Of a stretch of DNA of 64,000 nt, positions 52,591 to 62,239 are shown one piece after another. The stretch lies in NCBI GenBank assembly GCA_030068075.1, contig CM057826.1, positions 115,840,746 through 115,904,745 on the forward strand, given 5' to 3'. The translations under genes and the position numbers were made by a program. The stretch's first letter is position 1; the number at the start of each line of letters is the position of its first letter. Under the pieces are notes generated by a model. That model made no database searches, was not told the DNA's origin, and saw only the letters and a list, made by a program, of their open reading frames with translations. This DNA comes from Paguma larvata (Eukaryota; Chordata; Mammalia; Carnivora; Viverridae).

Positions 52591-53265
52591 CTTCTCTTCA
52601 CTAAAACTTCTTCCAGCTGTAACATGCTACGAGTCTAGTCTACTCCTAAGCTTACGTTGGACACAGAATTTGGACTGTGGGCCAGGAAACCTCGTGTTTG
52701 GGGAGGAGGTCTCTCCCGAGCCTAGCAGAGACCGGACCGTGTCCCCTCAACCACCTTGCTGCTGTTGCCACCACAAAGACCCTTTTACCAGCCAGTCCTG
52801 GGCTCCAGAAATGCCCAGCTGCTCCTCAGCCTGCTGGAAAATGTTGACTTTCTAATTTCTCCCTTGGCCAAATTCTGTGGGTAGCGTGGCTCCTCGACAC
52901 GTAGGCCGCACAATCGGCTCTCACAACCCACTTCCTCAAGGTGATCCCATGTCGTTCTGCTGTCCATGATAAACAGCTCCAGACTGGGCAGCCCAAACGC
53001 GGGGGAAGCCAGCCTGCTGTGGATCTGGAAAGTTCCCCAAAGGCAGAGAGATGGCAGCTGCCTCTTTGGCCCAGGCTGAGGCCAAGCCACAAGCTGGGAG
53101 GACATCTCAAGCATAGGCTGCCAACCAGTGATGCAAACTGCCCCTGCAGGGCCTGGCCAGGTCAGAGGGGGCCCGGGGAGCTGGAACCCTGAGTGACAGC
53201 TGAGCGCGGAGACACTCTTCAGCGTCCTGCTAAGTCACTAAGAGGTTTCTGAAACAGGTGGCTCA
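52591..53265. other. Single-copy DNA, no feature seen
   Basis: Two overlapping minus-strand frames (109 and 94 codons at 52785-53114) and one plus-strand frame of 83 codons occupy the same bases. No family is recognised. Confidence 0.45.
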
Positions 53266-53269
53266 AATT

Positions 53270-53700
53270 TCTTTGAAAACCCAGAATAATCCCCCATTTG
53301 AAGTGTGCGCGAATCTTGTCACCACCTAGTATTAATGGGCAGGCACCGCAGAAGGAAAAAGGGGTTTTCGGCCGCATTTTTGCACACTGACTGGCCTGAC
53401 AAGCTCAATAAAAGCTTAAACAAATATTAAAAAACACACAGAGCGTCAGGCTGGTTTAAATTAACTTCCCAAGCACTTCACCTACTGTAGGAAGAAATTA
53501 TAATAAAATGTCAGTGCAAAAATAAACCGCGCGTGGAAATAAAAATAAAACATAAAATGCCCTCTTACAACTAACTGCTCAGTACGATTTAGTTCATAAC
53601 AACATATCATTGTCCATGAAGTTTTCATAGTCCTAAAGTGTATTTGGGCATTAGGAATGTTGACTCTGAAATATTCATATTTTACACGTTGGGAAACCTG
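53270..53700. promoter_or_regulatory. Possible conserved non-coding element (AT-rich, repeat-free)
   Basis: 430 bases with no transposon, sharply more AT-rich than the left flank. Site-like words: FOX-type CTTAAACAAATATT near 53416, TTTAAATTAACTTCCC near 53455, CAGTGCAAAAATAAACCG near 53512, CATAACAACATATCATTG near 53597 and GAAATATTCATATTTTAC near 53669. An unusual CCGCGCGTGG lies in the middle. This texture is common in deeply conserved enhancers; conservation itself cannot be seen here. Confidence 0.4.
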
Positions 53701-53735
53701 TCCCTTTCCCAGAAGTCTTATGGATGTGAACCATT

Positions 53736-53738
<3 letters not shown>

Positions 53739-53780
<42 letters not shown>
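53739..53780. repeat. (CA)n microsatellite
   Basis: Perfect tract of 21 CA units next to the AT-rich block; probably polymorphic. Confidence 0.97.
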
Positions 53781-53781
<1 letters not shown>

Positions 53782-54105
53782 CTGTGTTAACTGTGCAATA
53801 ATAACTTGCCCAAATGGAATATGCCGCTTGATACATGACCCTGAATTCCATGTCTCTTAGGCATCCTCATCCTTAGCCCGCTGCTTAGGCTCCACAGTGC
53901 CCTTTTCCTCGCTGCAGGAGGACACAGCTGGAGGTTGACATGTGACAGGTTCGTCCCCAGCCACCCTGAAGTCTCACCCAGGGGTAGAGTTTCTGAAGGG
54001 GAGAGACACTGTGTAGTCCTAGGGTTCACGGGCTGTGGCTGGTCACATCCTCCAACCTTGGGGCTCACACTGAGACAGACACAATGAGAGATTAAAAGGG
54101 AGGAG

Positions 54106-54347
54106 GAGCACCTGGGTGGCACAGTGAGTTAAGAGCCCTGCCCGGCTCAGGTCATGATCTCATGGTTTGTGAGTTCGAGCCCCGAATCAGGTTCTCTGCT
54201 GTCAGTGCAGAGCCTGCTTTGGATCCTCTGTCACCTTCTCCCTCTGCCCATTCCCTGCTCATTCTCCCCACTCCTTCCTTAAAAATAAATGAAAACACTT
54301 GTAAAAAAAAAAAAAAGAAGAAGAAGAAGAAGAAAGAAAGAAAAAAA
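54106..54347 (+). mobile_element. SINEC_Fc-type SINE, first half of a two-SINE insertion
   Basis: Head GAGCACCTGGGTGGCACAGT, B box GTTCGAGCCCCGAATC, CT-rich segment, then an A tail that has grown an (AAG)n run at 54314-54340. Confidence 0.94.
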
Positions 54348-54602
54348 AGGGGTGCCTGGGTGGCTCAGTAGGTTGAGCGTCAGACTTCGGTTCAGTCAAA
54401 GTCATGATCTCAGTCACGATCTCACAGCTGGTGGGTTTGAGCCCCACATCAGGCTCTGTGCTGACAGCTCAGAGTCTGGAACCTGCTCCAGATTCTGTGT
54501 CTCCCTCTCTCTCTCTGCCCCTCCCCCGCTGGCACTCTGTCTCTCTCTCCTTTAATGTTTGAATAAACCTTAAAAAAAATTTTTTTAAAACAATAAATAA
54601 AT
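54348..54602 (+). mobile_element. SINEC_Fc-type SINE, second half of a two-SINE insertion
   Basis: Head GGGGTGCCTGGGTGGCTCAG follows the first tail directly. A small duplication (GTCATGATCTCAGTCACGAT) lies inside it. AAAAGGGAGGAG at 54094 and 54603 brackets both SINEs together. Confidence 0.94.
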
Positions 54603-54639
54603 AAAAGGGAGGAGTGCTTGGCCCTCTCTTTCCAAAAGG

Positions 54640-54745
54640 GAATAAAGAAAAAGAAAGAAGGCAGGAAAAGCAAAGAGAGGAAAGGAGGGAGGGAAGAGGG
54701 TGGGAGGAAAGGAGAGAGGGAGGAGGGAAGGAAAAAAGAAAGGCA
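54640..54745 (+). repeat. Purine-rich low-complexity tract
   Basis: GAAAG, GGAGG and GGAAA units without a fixed period. The minus-strand frames here are low-complexity artefacts. Confidence 0.85.
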
Positions 54746-56090
54746 GGCATGTGAGCACCTCCTGCTCAGTTAGTTGATCCTGTATAAGTTCCTTCCCAGG
54801 CTGGTTACTCCCACTTGGTTTGTTCAGCCAAGCTGATATACCCTCACTTTCCAACCGGAGACGGCGTGGGGCTAAGAAAGACCTCGTGGGCCTACATACC
54901 CCTCCTTCCCCCTCCAGGTTTCTGTCACACCTCAAAGGTGATTTTCTGGGAAAGCGGTTTCCTGGCAGGGCCTGTGGAGCAGCCTCCTCCAGTCCTCAGT
55001 GTCTGGCTCCCAGCAAGACTTTCCAGCGGGGAGGTGGGGGCGGGCGGGGGTGATGCTAGCCCCCCCTTCCTCCAGGGTCCCGATGAGAACTCTCACAGAG
55101 CCCTCCTCCATCAGAGAGTGGAGCCAGAGGAAGCCGAGATGGCAACGGAAAGGAAACAAGCAGCCATGTGACACACTTAAGTACACACACGTGTACATCT
55201 GTAACTGGGAGTCTCCATATGTAGACACATGTATACAGGGATGTATATCTTTCCTGGTGAGTTAATTACCACCTTCCCAAGACACTGGGAGTTGACTCAC
55301 CAGCTGGCAGAGTTTGGACAGCCACGCCGGGGATGTCAGACCTGACCACCTCTCCAGGATGGACTGGTGGGCCGCGGAGGGCCACACAGATGGAGCGTGA
55401 GGAGGTCCAGTCCAGAGGGGGAACACAGACTAAAAAATGCAATTTATTTCTCTAATCTGCTTGTGCTGATTGTGCCAGAAACAAATACCAGCAGGCCAGG
55501 AAAAAATGTTTCTGTTCGTTTGCCTCGGCTCTGAGCCATCCGCCCCAAACTGGAAGGAAAGAGAAGAGGAACAGACTCCAGAGCTGTTTTGTCTGGCTCA
55601 CTGGACTCTCTTGCCCCCATCACCTCTGGGAGGGAGAGACGGGGAGGGGGGAGGTACCTGGAACTCCCCCCACCAGGACCTGAAACAGCCCCTTCAGATT
55701 CCCACAAACAAGTTTCAGAAGCGGAAACTAGCCCTGGCTCCCCAGGGCAGAAACTGAGAGCTCCACTCTAAAACACTTCCTCTGCCTGGTAACAATGTGC
55801 GGAGGAATTTCCACAAATCCCCTTAGCTGTCATGGCTTCCGCTCCTCAACTTGGGAAAAGGCAGCCTGGGACATTCCAGGCCCCACCCCCACCCTGTGCA
55901 ATCGGCCTGGGTCCTGGATGGGCTTGCAGAACTACACCATACATTTATTTACTTTCCCTCTTCTTCCTCCACGACAGGAGAAATATCCAAGCCTGACCAG
56001 GCTGTGGAAAGAGGCTCGGCCAGCCCAGCGGCATCACCCAGAGGCTGTTCTCTCCCTTCAGAGAAGAAGAGAGGGCTGGGGAGGCCCCAG
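54746..56090. other. Single-copy DNA with a G-rich tract
   Basis: No repeat is recognised. Several overlapping frames of 87-118 codons occur in this GC-rich part. A quadruplex-capable run is at 55028-55050. Confidence 0.4.
55028..55050 (+). other. G-quadruplex-capable tract
   Basis: Runs of four, five, three and five Gs separated by AGGT, C and C loops. It lies beside CpGs in GC-rich single-copy sequence. Confidence 0.65.
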
Positions 56091-56094
56091 GCAG

Positions 56095-56295
56095 TGGCGC
56101 ACAGCATTAGGGCATGAACTCTGGGGCCAAACACACAGCCCTGGCAGCGGCTCCCCCTCCACTACTAGCTGTGTCACTACCAGCGCCAACTTTAGCCCCT
56201 GTCTAACAGGGTGGGCACAGGGTCCCAAAAGGTCAGTTTACAAAGCAGCTGGCACAGGTGGCACATGGCAAGAACTCGATAAAAGTGAGTGGCTG
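56095..56295 (+). mobile_element. MIR SINE
   Basis: GGGCATGAACTCTGGGGCCA, CTACTAGCTGTGTCACTACC, AAAGCAGCTGGCACAGGTGG and CAAGAACTCGATAAAAGTGA are forward MIR words. A 224-codon frame (55795-56469) runs across it. Confidence 0.75.
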
Positions 56296-56671
56296 CAGCC
56301 AACTGCAGCCAAGGTCTGCCACCTTGAGACGCCCCTGTTCTGCAACAGCAGAGTTGCAGGGCTCCCTGGTCCCCATGTAAAAACTGCCAACATCCACACC
56401 AACGTCCATGCCAACAGTGCTTCAAACAGGGGCTCCTCGAGCTTCCCACCCATCCCAAGACACAGGTAGAGTCCTGGGTTCTGAGCAAAGGTCAGAAGGT
56501 CCCTCCTAAGCTCTGGACCTTACTCAGCCACCAGGTTACCAGAGTATCTGTGCTTGTGCCCAGTGCTGCAGCCTCTGGTCTAACCTTGGCTCCTAATTTC
56601 CAACATGTGCTGGGAGGAGTCATCTACCTTTGAGGAGCCTCCATTAGTCCATCTGGAAAAATGCAAAGTTT

Positions 56672-57020
56672 TAAGCAATGAACTGTGTCCCCCACAAATT
56701 CCTATGTTAAAGCCCTAACCTCCAATGTGACTATACTTGTACATAGGGCCTATAAGGAGGTAATACAGGTTAAATGAGGCCATAAGGGTGGGATCTTACT
56801 CCAAGAGAATTAGTGTCCAAGCTCATTCTTGTCCCGTGTGCACAGAGAACACACAGCAAAAAGGCCCGGGGAAGACAAGTCTCACCAGAAACCAACCCTA
56901 ACGGTACCTTTATCTGACATCTGGGATCTCAGCCTCCAGAACCGTGAGCAAATACATTTCTGTTGTTTAAGCCACCCATTCTGTGGCATTCTGTTATGGC
57001 AGCCTGAGCAGACTAGTAGG
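56672..57020 (+). mobile_element. MLT1-type LTR (ERVL-MaLR)
   Basis: GAACTGTGTCCCCCACAAAT, TCCTATGTTAAAGCCCTAAC, CCAATGTGACTATACTTGTA, TCTCAGCCTCCAGAACCGTG, TTTCTGTTGTTTAAGCCACC and the end AGCCTGAGCAGACTAGTA. Confidence 0.9.
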
Positions 57021-57394
57021 GAGGAGGCAGAAAGAATCCGTGCTGTGCAAGCAGGGGTACATCAGAGATGCCTCACAGCCTGGGCGAACAGAGACTGGGG
57101 AGATGGGACTCCTGATCATTCATTCCTCACTTAGTTGGAATCAGCACCAACTTTAGCTGTTTTTTTCCATTGGGGTTTCAGTTTGTTTTGTTTTGTTTTG
57201 TCTCAAGGAAGTTTCCTTGATGAATAGTTTTTTTTGAAACCCCAGGACTGTAGCATATCTAAGCTCACACCTGCCATCCTGATAGTATTCTATCACTTGT
57301 GCTGAAGGGTTATCAAGTCACAGGACTCAAGGACCTGCCTAGTTTGAAGGGTCCAAGGTTTGGGAGCAGTTTTGGTTGTCAACATTAATGGTCC

Positions 57395-57630
57395 ATTTCC
57401 CAGTGCCAGGCTGTCTTCCATGCTTGTTATCTATTAACCCATTCAATCTTCCCCCAAACCCTATAAGGAATGTTTATCGTCATCATTTTACACATAAGAT
57501 GATGCTTTACATCATCATTTTGCATCATTTTTACAAATGAGCTATCATTATAGCTCAGACAAGTTAAGCCACTTACTAAGGGCCACATAGAGTGATCTGT
57601 TTGATTCCAAAGCCCGTGACCATCCTCCAA
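57395..57630 (-). mobile_element. MIR SINE with an internal expansion
   Basis: Reversed MIR: TAACCCATTCAATCTTCCCC, ATTTTACACATAAGATGATG, GACAAGTTAAGCCACTTACT. Near 57482-57534 a CATCATTTT word is repeated three times, lengthening the element. Confidence 0.75.
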
Positions 57631-58090
57631 CATCCTAGAAGGAGAAGAAGTTGCAAGGCAGTCATTCTGTCAGCATATGTCACCGTCAACTTCACTGCAG
57701 CACACACCTGCTCTATATAGTGAAGGGTCTAAGATCTGCCGCCACAGTCTCAGGACCTAAGTCAATGGGCTGTTTCCTAATTCCCCCCAGAATTCTACGT
57801 ATCTCATAAAAGGGCATTCAGACCTATTGCTCCAAACGATTTTGGCATTTGACGCTACATGTTTGGATTAGGTTCTCTAAAACACAAAGGTGAATTTAGG
57901 TAAAATGGGAAAGGATCATCTTGAATTCAGTGTTACTTAATATTTTTTTACTAAACTTGCAGGACTCACAGTGTCTCATTACACATTCCGGATATTCAAG
58001 AAAGGATGACGGCACTAACACGGCCATTGTTTGCAGATGAATGAATGAATGATCAGCTACATTAAAATCCCAAAATAACATGCAGATATA
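57631..58090. other. Single-copy DNA, no feature seen
   Basis: AT-rich sequence without recognised repeats before the L1 begins. A GAATGAATGAATGAT run is at 58037. Confidence 0.45.
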
Positions 58091-58306
58091 ATATTCGAAC
58101 TAATAAGAGAGGTCTGTAGTATTGCTGACTACAAAAATCACACACAAAAAATCAGGCATTTCTATACATCAGCAATAATTAGTTAGAAATGTAATTGTCT
58201 TAAAAGATACTCATTCCTAAAAGCCACCAAAAAAATCTTATGTAGGAATAAATCAAGATATGTAAACCTTCGGCGGAAAATGATCAAACTTCAAATGACA
58301 TTTTAT

Positions 58307-58534
58307 TTATTTATTTAAAAAAATACTTATTTATTTTTGAGAGAGAGATAGAGACAGAGTGCAAGCAGGGCAGGGGCAGAGAGAGGGGGAGACACGGAAT
58401 TGGAAGGGAGACTCAGAGCTCCAGGCTCTAAGATGTCAGCCCAGAGCCTGACACGGGGCTTGACCTCACAAACTGCGAGATCATGACATGAGTTGAAATT
58501 GGACACTGAAGCGATTGAGCCACCCAGGCGCCCC
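58307..58534 (-). mobile_element. SINEC_Fc-type SINE in the L1
   Basis: ATTTATTTATTTAAAAAAAT left end, head GAGCCACCCAGGCGCCCC. CAAATGACATTTTATTT (58293) and CAAATAACATTTTAAAAG (58536) flank it. Confidence 0.95.
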
Positions 58535-59084
58535 TCAAATAACATTTTAAAAGGTCTAATTAAATGGAGACAAATACGATGTTCTCAGATAAGAAAATTC
58601 AAAACCATAACTATATCAGTTCTAGCCTAACTCATCTATACTTTTAATGAAAAGCCTATAAAAACCCAACAAGTATTTTTAAGGACTTGAAAGGGGGTTT
58701 CAAAAATGTGTAGAGTAGAACAACTGTCCTAGAAAACCAAGACACTTCTGAAAAGGGGTAAGTTGGTGGGGGTCTACTCAACCAGAGACCATGATTTATT
58801 GTTAAAACTGGAGCAATAAAGATACTGTTCTTTCGAACAAGGGCCGACCAATGGACCAAATGAACAGAACAGAGAACCCAGAACAATGTCCACGTGTATA
58901 TGGAAGCTTGATTTATGACCAAGAGGCTGTATCAGATAGCAGATAAAGCCTGGACTAATAAACGGTACTAAGGCAATTGGTGAAGTACACAGAAGTAAGT
59001 GAAATTGCATCCCTGCCTCAAATCAGATACCAAAAAATCCATCCTGAGACGTCAATATGAAAGAAAAAAACCATAAAATATGTA

Positions 59085-59219
59085 TTTAAAAAATTTTATA
59101 TATATATAAATATATTTTTAAATATATTTATTTCGAGAGAGAGAAAGTGTGCATGAGCAGAGGAGGGGGCAGAAGGAGAGAGAGGGAGAATGCTAAGCAG
59201 GGCTCCATAGTGAGCACCC
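59085..59219 (-). mobile_element. 5'-truncated SINEC_Fc-type SINE in the L1
   Basis: TTTAAATATATTTATTTCGA left end, then the body as far as GCAGGGCTCCATAGTGAGCA; the tRNA-like head is missing. AAACCATAAAATATG (59069) and AAAACCATAAAATCTTG (59221) flank it. Confidence 0.85.
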
Positions 59220-59249
59220 CAAAACCATAAAATCTTGAAAAGGCAACAC

Positions 59250-59448
59250 AGAGAGAGAGGCGCCTAGGTGGCTCAGTTGGTTAGGCGTTCAACTCTTGAT
59301 TTCAGCTTAGGTCATGATCTCACAGAGGATCAAGACCCACATTGGGCTCTGTGCTGACAGCGAGGAGCCTACTTGGGATTCTCTCTCTCCCTCTCTGCTC
59401 CTCCCACGCTTGTGCTCTTTCTTTCTAAATAAATAAATAAATACAAAA
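59250..59448 (+). mobile_element. SINEC_Fc-type SINE in the L1
   Basis: Head GAGGCGCCTAGGTGGCTCAG and tail AAATAAATAAATAAATACAA. AAAGGCAACACAGAG and AAAGGCAACATAGAG flank it. Confidence 0.95.
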
Positions 59449-59571
59449 ACAAAGGCAACATAGAGCATATTTTTATATGCTTAAATACTGAGAGGATTTC
59501 CTGATCAAGAACAAAAACCCCAAACCATAAAGGAAACTGATAAATTCAACCATGTTTTAAAAGAAGAAAAG

Positions 59572-59796
59572 GGGGCACCTGGGTGGCTCAGTCGGTTGAG
59601 CGTCCGACTTCAGCTCAGGTCACAGTTTCCGAGTTCAAGCCCCGCTTGTGCTGACAGCTCAGAGCCTGGAGCCTGCTTCAGATTCTGTGCCTCCCTCTCT
59701 CTCTCTGCCCCTCCCCTGCTCATGCTCTGTCTGTCTGACTCTCTCTCTCTCTCAAAAATAAAGAAGCATTTAAAAAAATAAAAATTAAAAAATTAA
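59572..59796 (+). mobile_element. SINEC_Fc-type SINE in the L1
   Basis: Head GGGCACCTGGGTGGCTCAGT, B box GTTCAAGCCCCGC, tail AAAAATAAAGAAGCATTTAA. AAAAGAAGAAAAGG (59559) and AAAAGGAGAAAAGATA (59797) flank it. Confidence 0.95.
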
Positions 59797-60043
59797 AAAA
59801 AGGAGAAAAGATATTCAGAACAATTTAACAAAGGATTAATATACAGAATATATAAAGTACTCCTATAAATCAAAAAGAAAACTCAAAAATAAATTATAAA
59901 CACGAGCGAAGGCCTTAAGAAAGTATTTCACAGGAGAGGAAGCACCAATGGCCCACTGACATGAGAAAATAAGCCCAACCTCATTAGTCACCAGAGAAAC
60001 GCACATTGAAACCTGGACCACATATTCTCTCACACCACATCTT

Positions 60044-60264
60044 TTTTTTTTTTTTTTTAATGTTTATTTATTTTTGAGACAGAGAGAGAGAGAGAGACAA
60101 AGCATGAGTGGGGGAGGGGCAGATAGAGAGGGAGGCACAGAATCCGAAGCAGGCTCCAGGCTCTGAGCTGTCGGCACAGAGCCCGACACGGGGCTAGAAC
60201 TCACAGACCGTGAGATCATGACCTGAAGTCAGACGCTCAACCGACTGAGCCACCCAGGCGCCCC
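60044..60264 (-). mobile_element. SINEC_Fc-type SINE in the L1, very well preserved
   Basis: T-run, AATGTTTATTTATTTTTGAG, an intact body and the head GAGCCACCCAGGCGCCCC. The 16-base target TCTCACACCACATCTT is duplicated exactly at 60028-60043 and 60265-60280, fixing both ends. Confidence 0.97.
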
Positions 60265-60654
60265 TCTCACACCACATCTTATCACTCCTAATCCTTCACC
60301 CCTACCAGAGGGCCGACAATCCGGAAGCGGCTCAGTCCAGGTCCTGGGGAAGCTGTGAGGCATGCGGAACTGCCATTCACTGCAGAAGCTAACAGAAATT
60401 GGTACAACCGCTTTGAAAAACAAGGGTGACCCTACCTGACAAAGATGAATATGCACATTTTCTGCCACCCAGCAATTCTGCTTCTGTGTTACGTATCCCA
60501 GACGAACTCCTGCCCAAAGGTTCCAGGCGACGTGCACAGACATTCACAGCAGGGTTGTTATGCAGACCCAGGGCCTGAAGGAGGAAGAGGGGTTCTGGGG
60601 GCACAAAAGCTAAGGGTGCAAGCACCCCAAGGGTTGTGGCTGTAGGCTGGTGCC

Positions 60655-61095
60655 TCTAATATCTCACCAGTACCCATGGCGGCTCCCCAAAAGACATGCA
60701 CATGTCTGGAAACCTGTGAATGTGACCTTATTTGGGAAAAGGTACTTTAAAGATCTGGAAATGAGATCATTCAGACTAATCTGGGTGGGCCCTAAATTCA
60801 GTGGTAGGCAACCTTATAAGAGACACAGGGAGAGAAGGGGAGGGTCACGGGAAGACAGAGGCAGGGCCTGGAACCATGGAGCCGCAAGCCGCAAGCCATA
60901 AGCCGAGCAACACCTGGAGCCACCAGAAGCTGCGAGACGCAGGAAAGGATCCTCTACTGGACCCTTTGAAGGGAGTGTGGCCCTCATGACTTCTTGATTA
61001 CAGACGTCTGGTCTCCAGAACTGGGAAAGAATAAATTTCTGTTGTTTTACACCATCCCATTTGTGGTCATTTGCTAAGACAGCTACAGGAAAATA
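60655..61095 (+). mobile_element. MLT1-type LTR (ERVL-MaLR) in the L1
   Basis: CCTGTGAATGTGACCTTATT, TGGGTGGGCCCTAAATTCAG, CTTATAAGAGACACAGGGAG, GGTCTCCAGAACTGGGAAAG, AATAAATTTCTGTTGTTTTA and the end GGTCATTTGCTAAGACAGC. Confidence 0.9.
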
Positions 61096-61619
61096 ACACA
61101 GTGTCTCTCTTGCCCGACTCTAGTCGGAACTCTGTTGTTCGAAAGAGTAAAAAGAGGCAACAATCCTAATGCCCATCAAGAGCAGAATAAATTGTGGTGT
61201 TGTCTCACAATGGAGCCTGAGAGCCGAATGAATGAACTGGATCCACGTGGTCAATTTGAATGAATCTCAAAGAAATGCTGAGTGAAGAAGCAAATCAGAG
61301 AAAACTATAAATATGATTCCATTTACATGCATTTCAGAAGGAAACAATATATTATTTAGGTTTTCATGCACAGAGAGTAAAGCTATAAAGAAAGCAAGTG
61401 ATTCACAAAAACAGTGATTATTTCAGGGGGGAGGGGACAGGTGTTGGGAAGAGGCACGCGGGGTTCGGGAGGTCTGAGGTTGTGGGGTTTAAGCTGGGTG
61501 CTGGGAACAGGGGTATTTCTACTGTTCTTTACACACTATATGTACTTTGTGTAATTTTTATGATATCTTCGACATCATTTATAATAAAAATTAATTAACA
61601 AAGAAAGTATAGGCTTAAG

Positions 61620-62100
61620 GAAATTAACCGTGCCACTGTGCTGACTGTTTCTTCTCAGGTGAAAGATTCCATAGGGTATGGGCTGGCTAGCTCAGAAGCC
61701 ATCCAGTCAGGAACAGACACATACGCACCACGGTCTGAGAAGGGCTAATACTGTGCCGGGCTTTGGACTCCAAAACTTGGAGGGAAAGATGGCGAGAGCT
61801 GAGAGAAGAGAGAGAACGTGCACTGACTTGTTTGCAAAATTAATTTGCAAATTGAAATGTGTTTAAGGGCCAGGACTTACAACATTTTTCCTAAAGGGAT
61901 AAATCGACCAACCAGATAAATCCCACCCGGTAAAAGATGGATGACTGAACACATGTATTTAACATTCCAAAGCCCACTCAAATAAGATGGGATTTTTGTT
62001 GTTTTTTTTTTTTGAAATACATAGAACCGAAGGAAAACCTCAAAACAGCACGAAACAAACAACATCTCAGCACCAACAAGAAAAAGAAAGCTGGAGCACA
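61620..62100. other. Single-copy DNA, no feature seen
   Basis: Unassigned sequence with a T-run at 61998-62014. No coding or repeat signature. Confidence 0.45.
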
Positions 62101-62107
62101 TGTAACT

Positions 62108-62235
62108 TGATGAGCGCTGAATAATGTATAGAATTCTTGAATCACTATATTCTACACCCGAAGCTAATACAACACTGTATGTTAACTACACTGGACAAAA
62201 TAAATAAATGAGTTAAAAAAAAAAAGAAAAGAAAA
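62108..62235 (+). mobile_element. Carnivore-type L1 3' end
   Basis: TGATGAGCGCTGAATAATGT, AGAATTCTTGAATCACTATA, TTCTACACCCGAAGCTAATA, CAACACTGTATGTTAACTAC and an A-rich tail: the characteristic end of carnivore L1 copies, strongly 5' truncated. Confidence 0.92.
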
Positions 62236-62239
62236 AGAA

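Larger units (their letters stand above)
58091..61618 (+). mobile_element. Ancient L1 (ORF2 end and 3' UTR), heavily interrupted
   Basis: ORF2-type words in order: GTATTGCTGACTACAAAAAT, TTCTATACATCAGCAATAAT, AGTAGAACAACTGTCCTAGA, ACCAATGGACCAAATGAACA, AACCCAGAACAATGTCCACG, ACTTGAATATTCTG-like texture, AATCAAAAAGAAAACTC near 59868 and CATTAGTCACCAGAGAAACG. They are followed by CAGCAATTCTGCTTCTG and the 3' UTR words ATATGATTCCATTTACATGC and GGGGGAGGGGACAGGTGTTG. All frames are broken by stops. Five SINEs and one MLT1 LTR have inserted into it. Confidence 0.85.

Noticed and set aside
55795..56469. 224-codon plus-strand open frame
   Set aside because: It crosses a MIR at 56095-56295, has no recognised domain, and a frame this long is expected about 0.2 times by chance in 64 kb of this composition.
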